Below the pieces are notes generated by a model that saw nothing but the letters and a program-made list of their open reading frames with translations, was not told the origin of the DNA and made no database searches. From positions 1 through 64,000 of the forward strand of contig CAZICM010000027.1 in the NCBI GenBank assembly GCA_964537685.1: a stretch of 64,000 bases of DNA. The letters are read 5' to 3'. The first letter of the stretch is position 1, and each line of letters starts with the position of its first letter. This DNA comes from CAZICM01 sp964537685. Its GTDB lineage: Bacteria; Myxococcota_A; Polyangia; Polyangiales; Polyangiaceae. Positions 44,438-52,167 of the stretch are shown here, piece by piece. A program made the translations under genes and the position numbers.

Positions 44438-45297
44438 CCTTAATTGCGATGCTGGGGAGTGTGTTTTCGCCTTTTTATTACAAGGCCCGCGCCAAACACC
44501 CAGCGGCCGCCGCGCTTGAGCACTGTTCGATGAATGTGGCGCTATACGCTCAAGACCGCCATTTATGGGCGATGACCGAAAGGGCTTCGCAATCGGTGGC
44601 CCGTGATCAGCATTCGCTCAGCATTGGACCAAGCACCATGGAACGAAGAGGTTCCTCGCTTGTTGTGAACTTCGATGAAATGACCTCGCCCTTTCCTTCA
44701 CCCTTTCCGGAAAGGCTCAAAGGCTCGGTCACGATACAAAGCGACGGCTTTTTGCCCTATGGTTTTAGCCTCGACGCCGCGGAACGGCATCGCTGGACAC
44801 CTTTAGCCCCCGCATGCAGGGCAGAAGTCCGGCTTTCCCATCCTTCGCTCTCGTTTTCGGGACATGCCTATGTGGACGCCAACGCAGGCGCCGAACCCCT
44901 TGAAAAAGCCTTTCGCCAATGGAGCTGGTCCAGGGCTTCCCACGGAAAAAACGGCGCCAGCATCACCTATGAAATCGAACGAGCCGACGGCTCCCACAAA
45001 CTGATCGCCAAACATATCGGACCCAAGGGCGAAATCAGCGATTTGCCCCCGCTATCACCGGCTCAACTGGGCCGAACCCGCTGGGGACTAGGCCGGGAAA
45101 TCTGGGTAGACCAAAACACCCGCCCCGAACTCATACGCACCCTTGAAGACACGCCCTTTTACTCGCGTTCCATGGCCCGGGCCCGCTTTGGAGGCCAATG
45201 GGGCTCGCTCGTTCATGAATATCTATCGCTGGAACGCTTTGCCTCTCCTTGGGTACAACTTCTTTTGCCCTACCGGATGAAACAGGCCGCCCGATGA
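44212..45297 (+). CDS. crtC: Carotenoid 1,2-hydratase (CrtC, hydroxyneurosporene synthase)
   Basis: The domain is clear: FDAPIPDHGYAWWYLD, ALTLIAMLGSVFSPFYYKAR, EHCSMNVALY, RHRWTPLAP and RTLEDTPFYSRSMAR are CrtC hallmarks. It hydrates the end of the carotenoid chain to a tertiary alcohol. The start is uncertain. The conserved first motif lies at 44379-44426, still inside crtD, and the only upstream start codon close to it is GTG 44212, taken here; ATG 44449 would cut off the conserved AWWYLD segment. The gene thus overlaps crtD by up to ~225 bases, unusually long. The stop overlaps the next start as ATGA. Confidence 0.85.
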   Translation: MESGLQPRGGAYQDPRSLPSGGERAPGSGRTDGGDERIPRGEECALGPRFDAPIPDHGYAWWYLDIISDDGRHALTLIAMLGSVFSPFYYKARAKHPAAAALEHCSMNVALYAQDRHLWAMTERASQSVARDQHSLSIGPSTMERRGSSLVVNFDEMTSPFPSPFPERLKGSVTIQSDGFLPYGFSLDAAERHRWTPLAPACRAEVRLSHPSLSFSGHAYVDANAGAEPLEKAFRQWSWSRASHGKNGASITYEIERADGSHKLIAKHIGPKGEISDLPPLSPAQLGRTRWGLGREIWVDQNTRPELIRTLEDTPFYSRSMARARFGGQWGSLVHEYLSLERFASPWVQLLLPYRMKQAAR

Positions 45298-46547
45298 ATG
45301 CGGACATTCCCCGCCTTGCCGCCTTTGCATTGCTTATATGGTCGCTGGTCGTCTCTTCGGTTTCGTTCGAAGCGATGCGCCGCTATGCCATGCGTATGTA
45401 CCGGGCCAGGCGCGCAACTCCCCCACGCCTGGATTCCATTCCCATTCTATTGCTCAGACCCTGTGCCGGCGCCGAACCCGAACTATTCAAAACACTTCGC
45501 TCGGCCCGGAGCATGCTGGGAAACCCCGAGCGCCTTCATTGTGTCTTTGGCGTGGAAGACGAGTCCGATCCCGCCTATCCCATCGCGCTTTTGGCCCGGG
45601 AACAGCTTCAAGAGCACAAGCTTCAAGCCTCGGTGCACTTAACCCGTATCAGCGCGCCCAACCGAAAAGCCGCCCAGCTTGAGCGGATGTATGCCCAGCA
45701 CGCCCCCTATGAAGGCGTGATTGTGGTGGCCGACAGCGATGTAGATCTGGCCGGCGTCGATCTAAACGCCTTTATCGCACCGCTCTTTGGACCCAACCCG
45801 GTCCAAGCCGTCTGGGCGCCCCCAGTAGAACGGGCCAAGCCTCAAACCCTGGGCGACCGGGCCTCATCGGCCATTTTGGGCGCCTCCCTTCATGCCTTCC
45901 CCCTGCTTGGCGGCCTGGACGGCGACGGACTCGTCGGCAAACTCTTTGCCATCCAATCCCACACCCTTGAACAGATCGGCGGCTTTGGCTCCCTCACTCA
46001 AATCCTAGGCGAAGACATGGAAATCGCCCGCCGCATCAAAGCCCATGGGGGCCGGATTGCGCTTGCCCCCTTCCCAGCCCGCTCGCTGGCCAAAGGCCGC
46101 ACCTTTTCCCAAGCCGCCGCCCGTTTTGGCCGCTGGCTGATGATGGTCCGCGCCCAGCGTCCTCTGCTCTTGATTTCGTATCCCGCGCTCTTCTTTGCCG
46201 CGCCCTTGATTAGCGCCGCTTCCCTGGTTGCGCTCTTTTACGCACCCGAACTCGCCCTGGCTTCCCTCGCCATCGCCATAACGTTCCGGCTATTGGTCGC
46301 CCTCACCGCCAACCAAGCCCAAGGCGCCAAGCTCTCGCTCTACAAAGTGCTAGGGGATATCGTACTCGCCGATGCCCTGATGATCGCGGCCTTCTTATTT
46401 GCCCTAAAAAGCCGAACGGTCGTCTGGCGCAACCATACGCTTAGCGTGGGGGCAAAGGGGGTTTTATCCAGGCACGCAGGTTTTAACATGCTCACTGAGT
46501 CCCGCTTGAGATGCCCAGAGACCCCATGCTCAAAAATCATGGACTAA
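45294..46547 (+). CDS. Glycosyltransferase family 2 membrane protein (HpnI / ceramide-glucosyltransferase-like)
   Basis: A 417-residue protein, ATG 45294 overlapping the crtC stop. It has an N-terminal membrane helix (~7-25), then a GT2 domain with LLRPCAGAEP, VVADSDVDL (DxD-like), LGEDMEIARRIKAHGG and RFGRW (the RxxRW acceptor motif), then two or three C-terminal membrane helices (~290-390). HpnI and ceramide glucosyltransferase share this plan. Coupled to crtC, it probably transfers a sugar to the hydroxyl made by CrtC, like CruC in green bacteria; the substrate is inferred from context. Confidence 0.82.
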   Translation: MNADIPRLAAFALLIWSLVVSSVSFEAMRRYAMRMYRARRATPPRLDSIPILLLRPCAGAEPELFKTLRSARSMLGNPERLHCVFGVEDESDPAYPIALLAREQLQEHKLQASVHLTRISAPNRKAAQLERMYAQHAPYEGVIVVADSDVDLAGVDLNAFIAPLFGPNPVQAVWAPPVERAKPQTLGDRASSAILGASLHAFPLLGGLDGDGLVGKLFAIQSHTLEQIGGFGSLTQILGEDMEIARRIKAHGGRIALAPFPARSLAKGRTFSQAAARFGRWLMMVRAQRPLLLISYPALFFAAPLISAASLVALFYAPELALASLAIAITFRLLVALTANQAQGAKLSLYKVLGDIVLADALMIAAFLFALKSRTVVWRNHTLSVGAKGVLSRHAGFNMLTESRLRCPETPCSKIMD

Positions 46548-46588
46548 ACATTCGCGCGCATCGTCTTCTCACCCAGTGGGCCGGGTGG

Positions 46589-46999
46589 CTATCTCTCATC
46601 AAAGCATGTGTAGAGCGGCTGGGACAGCGCTGCATGAGCCGGTGCAAGCAGGAGACCGGGAAGAGAGGGCAAATGCTTCAGTTCCGCGGCCGTTGCGTAG
46701 GAAAGCGCAAGCCCTTGTTCACCGGGCTGGGCCATTCCCCTTACACGGCGCGCGACATACCACGAACCTGTCCATAATATGCCCGCAATTGTATAGTTCC
46801 CCTCATTCAACCATTGCAGATCGGCCACGTCCACATCGAGCCCAATCTCCTCCTTCAACTCCCGGCGAGCCGCTTCGATGGGAGACTCCCCAGGCTCGAC
46901 TTTTCCCCCTGGGAAATTCCAAAAGGGCCGGCCTTCTTCACGGATCACCAGAAATCGGTCGTCCGATCGCCGAATGAGAACGCGGGCAAAGTGGTTCAT
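46589..46999 (-). CDS. Nudix hydrolase
   Basis: A 136-residue protein from ATG 46999; a longer GTG frame upstream adds 21 basic residues with no family support. The Nudix box is complete: GGKVEPGESPIEAARRELKE followed by EIGL (~27-50). It hydrolyses nucleoside diphosphates linked to another group, such as oxidised dNTPs or ADP-ribose; the substrate cannot be told. Just upstream on the same strand a start-less frame reads AAAEHLLTELRAQGILR and stops at the ATG as ATGA, which may be the tail of a lost gene. Confidence 0.88.
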   Translation of the reverse strand: MNHFARVLIRRSDDRFLVIREEGRPFWNFPGGKVEPGESPIEAARRELKEEIGLDVDVADLQWLNEGNYTIAGILWTGSWYVARRVRGMAQPGEQGLALSYATAAELKHLPSLPGLLLAPAHAALSQPLYTCFDER

Positions 47000-47215
47000 C
47001 GTAAAATGCCCTGGGCGCGAAGCTCGGTGAGAAGGTGCTCGGCCGCGGCGTCTATGTTTCACGGGAGCTTTTGAGGCCGTTTCTCAAGCGTAGCCGAGAG
47101 TTGATACCCTTCTTTAGGACCGCGCAGAGTCCACCCACTATGTGCTGGCCCAGCCCACGGGGTAGCTCGCTCGCATCCAGGAGATTCTCCGATGGTAGCG
47201 GATCTGCATCTCAAC

Positions 47216-47401
47216 TCATTTACTATTCTTCCCTCCACCGTTCCCTTTCGGCAACTCTGGCGCATTCTCTTTGCGAATCGTCCCAATCTTCTTGTCCGAC
47301 CTTGTATCACGACCGTCGGGATTCCGAATAGTACCGGGCGGTAGCCCGTGCTTCTTCTCGAAATTGCCAACTTGAATGTCGCTTCTGTCTTTTCTTGGCA
47401 T
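47216..47401 (-). CDS. Small basic hypothetical protein (61 aa)
   Basis: ATG 47401 is preceded by a strong TAGGAGGA with five-base spacing. It reads MPRKDRSDIQVGNFEKKHGL, then RNPDGRDTRSDKKIGTIRKE and a Gly/Lys tail. It is highly charged, with no Cys and no membrane segment. The good ribosome site and hydrophilic, ordered sequence support a real gene. Function unknown. It follows the 47509 gene on the same strand by about 110 bases. From 47000 to 47215 I see no gene. Confidence 0.6.
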   Translation of the reverse strand: MPRKDRSDIQVGNFEKKHGLPPGTIRNPDGRDTRSDKKIGTIRKENAPELPKGNGGGKNSK

Positions 47402-47508
47402 AGTATCCTCCTACGTTCATTAGAATGACTAAGCTTAAAGCTAATAATATCAAAGTTTCATCTTGAACGCCACTGTCATCCAATCGAGTACAATTTAAGG
47501 CATCGCAA

Positions 47509-48189
47509 TCATCCCGTAAGCCACTTGTAGAAGGCGATTCCAAGTTCCGTGGCCAATATGCGATCAAGTGGCCTACTACCAACATACGCATGACTGTCAT
47601 CTACCGCGAGTCCCTTGGAGATAAGAGCGCTAAGCACTTGCTTCGCCGCATTCTCCTCGAGACCCCATGGTTTAGAGCTGTAGTCAATGGCCCCCATCTC
47701 AACTGCACGGCCTTCAAGCTCACGTTCTCGCTTACCTTCATCAAACGAGACAAAGACGCGAAGCAAGTTCAGCTCATCGGGGGAAATTTGTTCGAGAATG
47801 CTCAGGAAAAGCGGCCCAAGGTCCGGCTGACGCCGCCCCTGAAATGCGTCAAGTAACTGCTTTTGGAGATGCGCTCGCCGCTGTTCAGAACGGGTCCGAG
47901 CTACGCGTTGGCAAATATCCTCGATCAGATCGCTGAACTCTTCAGTCTTCAGGTACGCTTGATCAATTGCTCCTTCCTGAAATTTCTCCACAGACTTGGC
48001 GACTTCTACGAAAAAGGCGTTCAGGCGTTCTTGTTTTAACCGCGATCGGGCATCGAATAGAGCCTCGTTGGCCAAAGTCCCGACGTATGGAATCGCCCCG
48101 ATCAATCCCTTCAGGAAGCCAATACCATATTCTCGTGCCACACCCTCGGAAACGCCAGCCTGAGATGCTAGAATGATTTTATCCGACAT
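47509..48189 (-). CDS. Hypothetical protein with hydrophobic N-terminal segment
   Basis: 226 residues from ATG 48189 (MSDKIILASQ), chosen because AGAGGA lies nine bases upstream; an ATG at 48198 touches that site. Residues ~20-40 (GIGFLKGLIGAIPYVGTLANEAL) form a Gly-rich hydrophobic segment, followed by a helical region LKQERLNAFFVEVAKSVEKF and a C-terminal winged-helix-like part ENAAKQVLSALISKGLAV with an ending ELGIAFYKWL. This plan is seen in small conflict or abortive-infection proteins, but I cannot name a family. Lower GC than its neighbours suggests transfer. Confidence 0.65.
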   Translation of the reverse strand: MSDKIILASQAGVSEGVAREYGIGFLKGLIGAIPYVGTLANEALFDARSRLKQERLNAFFVEVAKSVEKFQEGAIDQAYLKTEEFSDLIEDICQRVARTRSEQRRAHLQKQLLDAFQGRRQPDLGPLFLSILEQISPDELNLLRVFVSFDEGKRERELEGRAVEMGAIDYSSKPWGLEENAAKQVLSALISKGLAVDDSHAYVGSRPLDRILATELGIAFYKWLTG

Positions 48190-48421
48190 AGGTGTCATTC
48201 CTCTAATTGATAGCCCCGCATAAACCGACCCCGACTCATTCGGCACCGCTTCGGTCAACCGCCGTCCAAATCTGCCCCGCGAAGCCAGCCCAAACCTTCA
48301 CTAAATCGATCCATTCTCGGTCTACTATCAACAACCCACTTCGCGATCAACACAAAACTCGCAGCATCACTTCAAAAAAAACGAAAACTCCCCGCCCTCA
48401 TCTTTCCCCCTTCTACTCAGC

Positions 48422-49165
48422 TTATCCCCCATGCGACCCAGCCGCACCCACAGCTTCCATTAGATCTCGGGCAACCCTCGATATCTCTTCCGGAATTTCG
48501 GGACCGGGCTCCCAAGAAGCGAGCATGGACCGGAGCTGTTCGGCCCTGTCTAGCATCGGTTCCCAGCCAGAACCCCCTTCAACAGCCGCCAAAAAAGCGT
48601 CTACATATCCTAACAAATGGTCCCTGGAGGGGAACTCGTTCGATGTTGCCCAAACCTTGGGAGCGGCAAGCATCGCCCCCACATTCAACACATCGGCAAA
48701 TGCCATGGCCAACCTTCGCGCCCGATGCGAGGGATTCTTCGAATCGTAATCGCCGAGCTCGAAGGCATCGGCGGCCGGCTCCTTTCCATCCTGTTCCCAG
48801 CGCGGATAACCATCACTCGCGTCCCATCCGCCTTGAGGTATCTGTGGATGGATCGCCAAAAAGAAAGCTCTGGCGCATTCAATGAGCGCTTCGGGAACCT
48901 CGGCACCAGCTTCCCAGCTTAGAGCCGCACGGCGAAATGCCATCAATGGTTCGGACGCACGCTGAGTCAGGACCGATGCAAAACAATCGAGAAGCTCCAT
49001 TGCATGAAGCAGCTCATGCGGGGCCGGCAGCCGTTCCAACGTGGCCAATTTGCGGCGTGATGTGAATTGGTAGGCGAGCCAAATCGCATGATTTTCCGCC
49101 TCGTTTTCATCGTGAGAACCCGATGGGAGACGAAGTTTGCGGGGAAGCCTGTTGGTGGGTTTCAT
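48422..49165 (-). CDS. Hypothetical protein (247 aa)
   Basis: I do not recognise this protein. It starts at ATG 49165 and reads MKPTNRLPRKLRLPSGSHDE. It is mostly helical, rich in Ala/Glu/Leu, with Trp residues in WEAGAEVPEAL, GGWDASDGYPRWE and SGWEPML. It has no signal peptide and no membrane helix. Probably a soluble cytoplasmic protein. A 230-base gap separates it from the 47509 gene; nothing else is seen in that gap. Confidence 0.6.
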   Translation of the reverse strand: MKPTNRLPRKLRLPSGSHDENEAENHAIWLAYQFTSRRKLATLERLPAPHELLHAMELLDCFASVLTQRASEPLMAFRRAALSWEAGAEVPEALIECARAFFLAIHPQIPQGGWDASDGYPRWEQDGKEPAADAFELGDYDSKNPSHRARRLAMAFADVLNVGAMLAAPKVWATSNEFPSRDHLLGYVDAFLAAVEGGSGWEPMLDRAEQLRSMLASWEPGPEIPEEISRVARDLMEAVGAAGSHGG

Positions 49166-49339
49166 CGCGGCGAATTCCTAGGGTGGAACACAAGCGGGAC
49201 CAAAAAAAGCACTCTTGAACGCCGAAACTCCACCAGCCCCCACGGCGACGACTTTTGGAGGCGAAGTATTCAATTCAATACACACGTCCCAGAAATCAAA
49301 GGGCGGTCCCCCCAGCCCGCCCCTTATCCCCATTCACCC

Positions 49340-50023
49340 CTACTTCTCCCCCGTCCCCTCCCCTTTCTTCTTCGGAGGCGAAGCCGGCCTATCCGGAATG
49401 ATTTCATGAATCTCGGTCTCGCTCAATCCCGCCACCTTGAGCATTCGCTTGGTATTCACCAGCGCCGCGTGCGCCGTCTTTCCCACCGCTCCCATCACCT
49501 TCTCCAACAGCTTCACCGTCGCCGCAGGAACCCGCGCCGCTTCCACCGCCTGAGCCAAGGGCAGCGCAGCCGCCCGTACCGCAGCCGCTTTCGCCTGCGA
49601 CTGAGCCGCACTTAATTTAGGATGCATCGCCCGCTCAAATAGCCGGGCCAACAGCTCCATCCTTAAAGGCTGCTCTTCGGTATCCCCCTCGGCATAATAC
49701 GAAGAACCCCCTGGAAACAAGAGCGACAGGGCCGAGTCATATTGAGGCCGTCCCACATCGTTCCAGGTTTCATCGTAGGTTCGCCCCAGAAAATCGTCTG
49801 CCTTGCCATTTTCGATGACCACCGCGGCGGACAGGGGCGAAAGGGTGGCTTCGGCGCTTTTGTGCTCGGCTTCGGTGGCATCGCAGATTGCGATGACGGG
49901 CAAGAGCTGGGTTTCACAAATCGTTTTGATGTTGCCGCCTTTGAGGTTGGCATTGGTGAGGGTCGTGCGCGCATCCGCGAATATGGCCGCGGGTGGTGCA
50001 TCTTTTCTGATGATGTTTCCCAT
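49340..50023 (-). CDS. Hypothetical protein (227 aa)
   Basis: ATG 50023 has AGGAGA nearby (CCAGGAGAAAAAGCATG); longer in-frame starts upstream translate to non-conserved sequence. It begins MGNIIRKDAPPAAIFADART, then an Ala-rich helical body (AAVRAAALPLAQAVEAARVP) and a C-terminal HEIIPDRPASPPKKKGEG tail with Lys/Pro. FLGRTYDETWNDVGRP (~82-97) is its most distinctive segment. No domain recognised; likely soluble. Confidence 0.65.
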   Translation of the reverse strand: MGNIIRKDAPPAAIFADARTTLTNANLKGGNIKTICETQLLPVIAICDATEAEHKSAEATLSPLSAAVVIENGKADDFLGRTYDETWNDVGRPQYDSALSLLFPGGSSYYAEGDTEEQPLRMELLARLFERAMHPKLSAAQSQAKAAAVRAAALPLAQAVEAARVPAATVKLLEKVMGAVGKTAHAALVNTKRMLKVAGLSETEIHEIIPDRPASPPKKKGEGTGEK

Positions 50024-50220
50024 GCTTTTTCTCCTGGTTGGATGAGAATCCATGGGCGTGTAACATGGGCTTGGGCGCGGGACAAGGAAAAAATTGGGGC
50101 GGGTGAGGCGTTTTTTCAGGTTGCGGTCTGGGGAAGGGCCTTCGCAGTGCTCACGGCGGCCGATCCTGATGCGATGATGGGGTCCGTAGGTGCTCACGAA
50201 GGAGATGGGGGTACGGAAAC

Positions 50221-50410
50221 AGGTTTCGGGAGCGCCTATGAAGAGGAGAAGCGGTAGGGAAAAGGGGGCCGTGGGCGCTTACGGTATTCAAAGGCGGTAG
50301 GGAAAAAGAGGCCGTGGGCGCTGTGAAGCGTGAAAGCTGTACTCGATTTGGAGCCGGGAGCGCCTACGGGGAAGACTGGCGGTAGGGATGGGGAGGCCGG
50401 GCGTGGGCAC
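50221..50410. repeat. Imperfect direct repeats upstream of a hypothetical gene
   Basis: GCGGTAGGGA recurs at 50251, 50294 and 50379, each followed by a G-rich stretch and GGCC; GTGGGCGCT follows the first two. GGGAGCGCCTA recurs at 50228 and 50357. The region 50024-50458 is otherwise without a gene. It is short and diverged; it might be a decayed repeat or a regulatory region. Confidence 0.5.
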
Positions 50411-50458
50411 GGGGAGAAAAGGGGGGCGCCTGCGAAGGCTGGGTGAGGGTACAAACGT

Positions 50459-51223
50459 TTATGCGCGCGTATTCGATGGTGAAAACGGCCTGGTCATCGC
50501 CGCCAGCATCCGCTCGGCCCACACCCCCAGCCTCGAAGCAGGCGCCCGATACCAGCATTGAAACGACGCATCCAAATGCCCCTCCGATGCCTGCAACAGC
50601 GCCCCCTCAATACGCAAAAGCTCCTGGGTCACTGCCTCTTCTTGAAGCTTTAGCCCCTCTTTCACATCCTGCCCCGCTTTGAACGCCTCCCCAAAGGACA
50701 CATACAAATAGGGCTTTTCCTCGCCACAATGCGCATAATGCAATCCCAGGGGCAACACAAGCGCCCCAGGGGCAAGCCTCGCCATCTCCGCCGACCCCGC
50801 CTTGAATCCCAAGGGCCGAATATGCGCGGGCCTTTCCTTTCCCTGGGGAAATACCCATACAAGGGTTCCAGCCCTCTCCAGCAAACGCGCCCCATATTGA
50901 ATCACCGCCGCCCCGTCCCCAGGCTTTTCCCTGTCTACCCCAAAGGCCCCAATCAGAGAGAAAAATGGCAATCGCCTTAGGTTCTTCGCGTCCATCAGCG
51001 CATGGCCATCGCATCCCAGCCAGGAATGCGAAACCATCAGCGCCACCAATGGGTCCCACCAGCATAGATGATTGGAAATCACCAAGAGAGGCGCTTTTTG
51101 GGCGGCTTGTCTCGCTTCATCGAGACCATGCACCCAAATCTGTCCAAAAGAGCGCTGGATTCTCCGCTCGGCATGGCCCGCAAACCATGCATTAAACCAT
51201 TTGTTTTTCCGGGCCGCTATCAT
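50459..51223 (-). CDS. PlsC-family acyltransferase (CruD-like carotenoid glycoside acyltransferase candidate)
   Basis: A 254-residue acyltransferase with the catalytic NHxxxxD motif in ISNHLCWWDPLVAL (~49-62), FPQGKERP (the second, EGTR-like motif; ~124-131) and PLGLHYAH. PlsC enzymes acylate glycerophosphate or sugar alcohols from acyl-ACP or acyl-CoA. Its start overlaps the crtB stop by four bases, so it belongs to the crtI-crtB operon. Together with the GT2 gene this suggests it adds a fatty acid to the carotenoid sugar, as CruD does; ordinary phospholipid synthesis is the alternative. Confidence 0.82.
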   Translation of the reverse strand: MIAARKNKWFNAWFAGHAERRIQRSFGQIWVHGLDEARQAAQKAPLLVISNHLCWWDPLVALMVSHSWLGCDGHALMDAKNLRRLPFFSLIGAFGVDREKPGDGAAVIQYGARLLERAGTLVWVFPQGKERPAHIRPLGFKAGSAEMARLAPGALVLPLGLHYAHCGEEKPYLYVSFGEAFKAGQDVKEGLKLQEEAVTQELLRIEGALLQASEGHLDASFQCWYRAPASRLGVWAERMLAAMTRPFSPSNTRA

Positions 51224-52167
51224 CGCGGCGCCACCGCGTCCACCAAAAATTGCGTCTCTACCAAGGCGGGCGCCTTTTGTTCATCCCCGCCCAGCCGCCG
51301 CGCCTTCACCATCGCCTGAATCAAGAGCCAAATCTTCGTTCTCAAAGGCACATAGGCCCGGCCATCCACCGAATTTAACCCCGCATCGTGAATGCGCCGC
51401 CCAATGCGGGCGTAAATCAGCCTCGCCGCATATATCGAAGCCCGGCAATCCAAAGGCAATCGGGCAATCCCCTCATCCGCCCGCGCATACAATCGATCCG
51501 CCTCGGCCAAAAGCCTTTCCACCACCCTTGAAAGCCCAGGCGAAAACCGAGGATCCGCTAAAAACCCATCCGCGCTTAGCCCCTCTTCCTTCATCCACGA
51601 AAGCGGCAAATACAAACGGCCCATCCGCGCATCCTCCCCCACATCCCGCGCAATATTGGTCAATTGCATCGCCACCCCCATATCACAAGCCCTAGCCAGG
51701 GTCAGCGCATCCCGCCTCCCCATCAGCACCGTCATCATCGCCCCCACCGCACCCGCAACCCTCGCCCCATAGGCATAGACTTCGTTAATCGTCGCATAGC
51801 TCCGGCCCTCGGCATCCCATACGAAACCTTCGACCAGCGCATCCAGCAATACACGGGGAATTTCATGCTGGAGCACCGTTACCGATAGCGCCCGATCCAC
51901 AGGATTATCCGCCGGCGCTCCCGCATAGACTCCATCCAAACGCTGCTTGAGCGATTGAAGAACCGCAGGCATCTGAGCCCGCTCCGCCCCATCGATCGCA
52001 TCATCCGCCACCCGGCAAAAAGCATATAAAGCCGTTACCGAATCCCTCAAACGCCTGGGCAACAGCCACGATGCCGCCGAAAAGGTCTTCGAACCCTGTT
52101 TCAAGAGCCAACGGCAATGCTGCACATCCGAATCGGCGATCCGTAGGGACTTAGGCGCGGCGTGCAT
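51220..52167 (-). CDS. crtB: Phytoene synthase
   Basis: A 315-residue squalene/phytoene synthase: FSAASWLLPRRLRDSVTALYAFCR near the start (~29-52), the first Asp motif VADDAIDGAE (~53-62), and the second in TNIARDVGEDARMGRLYLPLSWM (~151-173). It joins two GGPP to phytoene. It is membrane-associated. It overlaps crtI by 17 bases and the acyltransferase by four, in a compact minus-strand operon crtI-crtB-acyltransferase. The GGPP comes from crtE in the other half of the locus. Confidence 0.94.
   Translation of the reverse strand: MHAAPKSLRIADSDVQHCRWLLKQGSKTFSAASWLLPRRLRDSVTALYAFCRVADDAIDGAERAQMPAVLQSLKQRLDGVYAGAPADNPVDRALSVTVLQHEIPRVLLDALVEGFVWDAEGRSYATINEVYAYGARVAGAVGAMMTVLMGRRDALTLARACDMGVAMQLTNIARDVGEDARMGRLYLPLSWMKEEGLSADGFLADPRFSPGLSRVVERLLAEADRLYARADEGIARLPLDCRASIYAARLIYARIGRRIHDAGLNSVDGRAYVPLRTKIWLLIQAMVKARRLGGDEQKAPALVETQFLVDAVAPR

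Noticed and set aside
47000..47062. Short frame reading AAAEHLLTELRAQGILR that stops at the Nudix ATG
   Set aside because: A stop lies immediately upstream, leaving no start codon; it may be a leftover tail but is too short to call.
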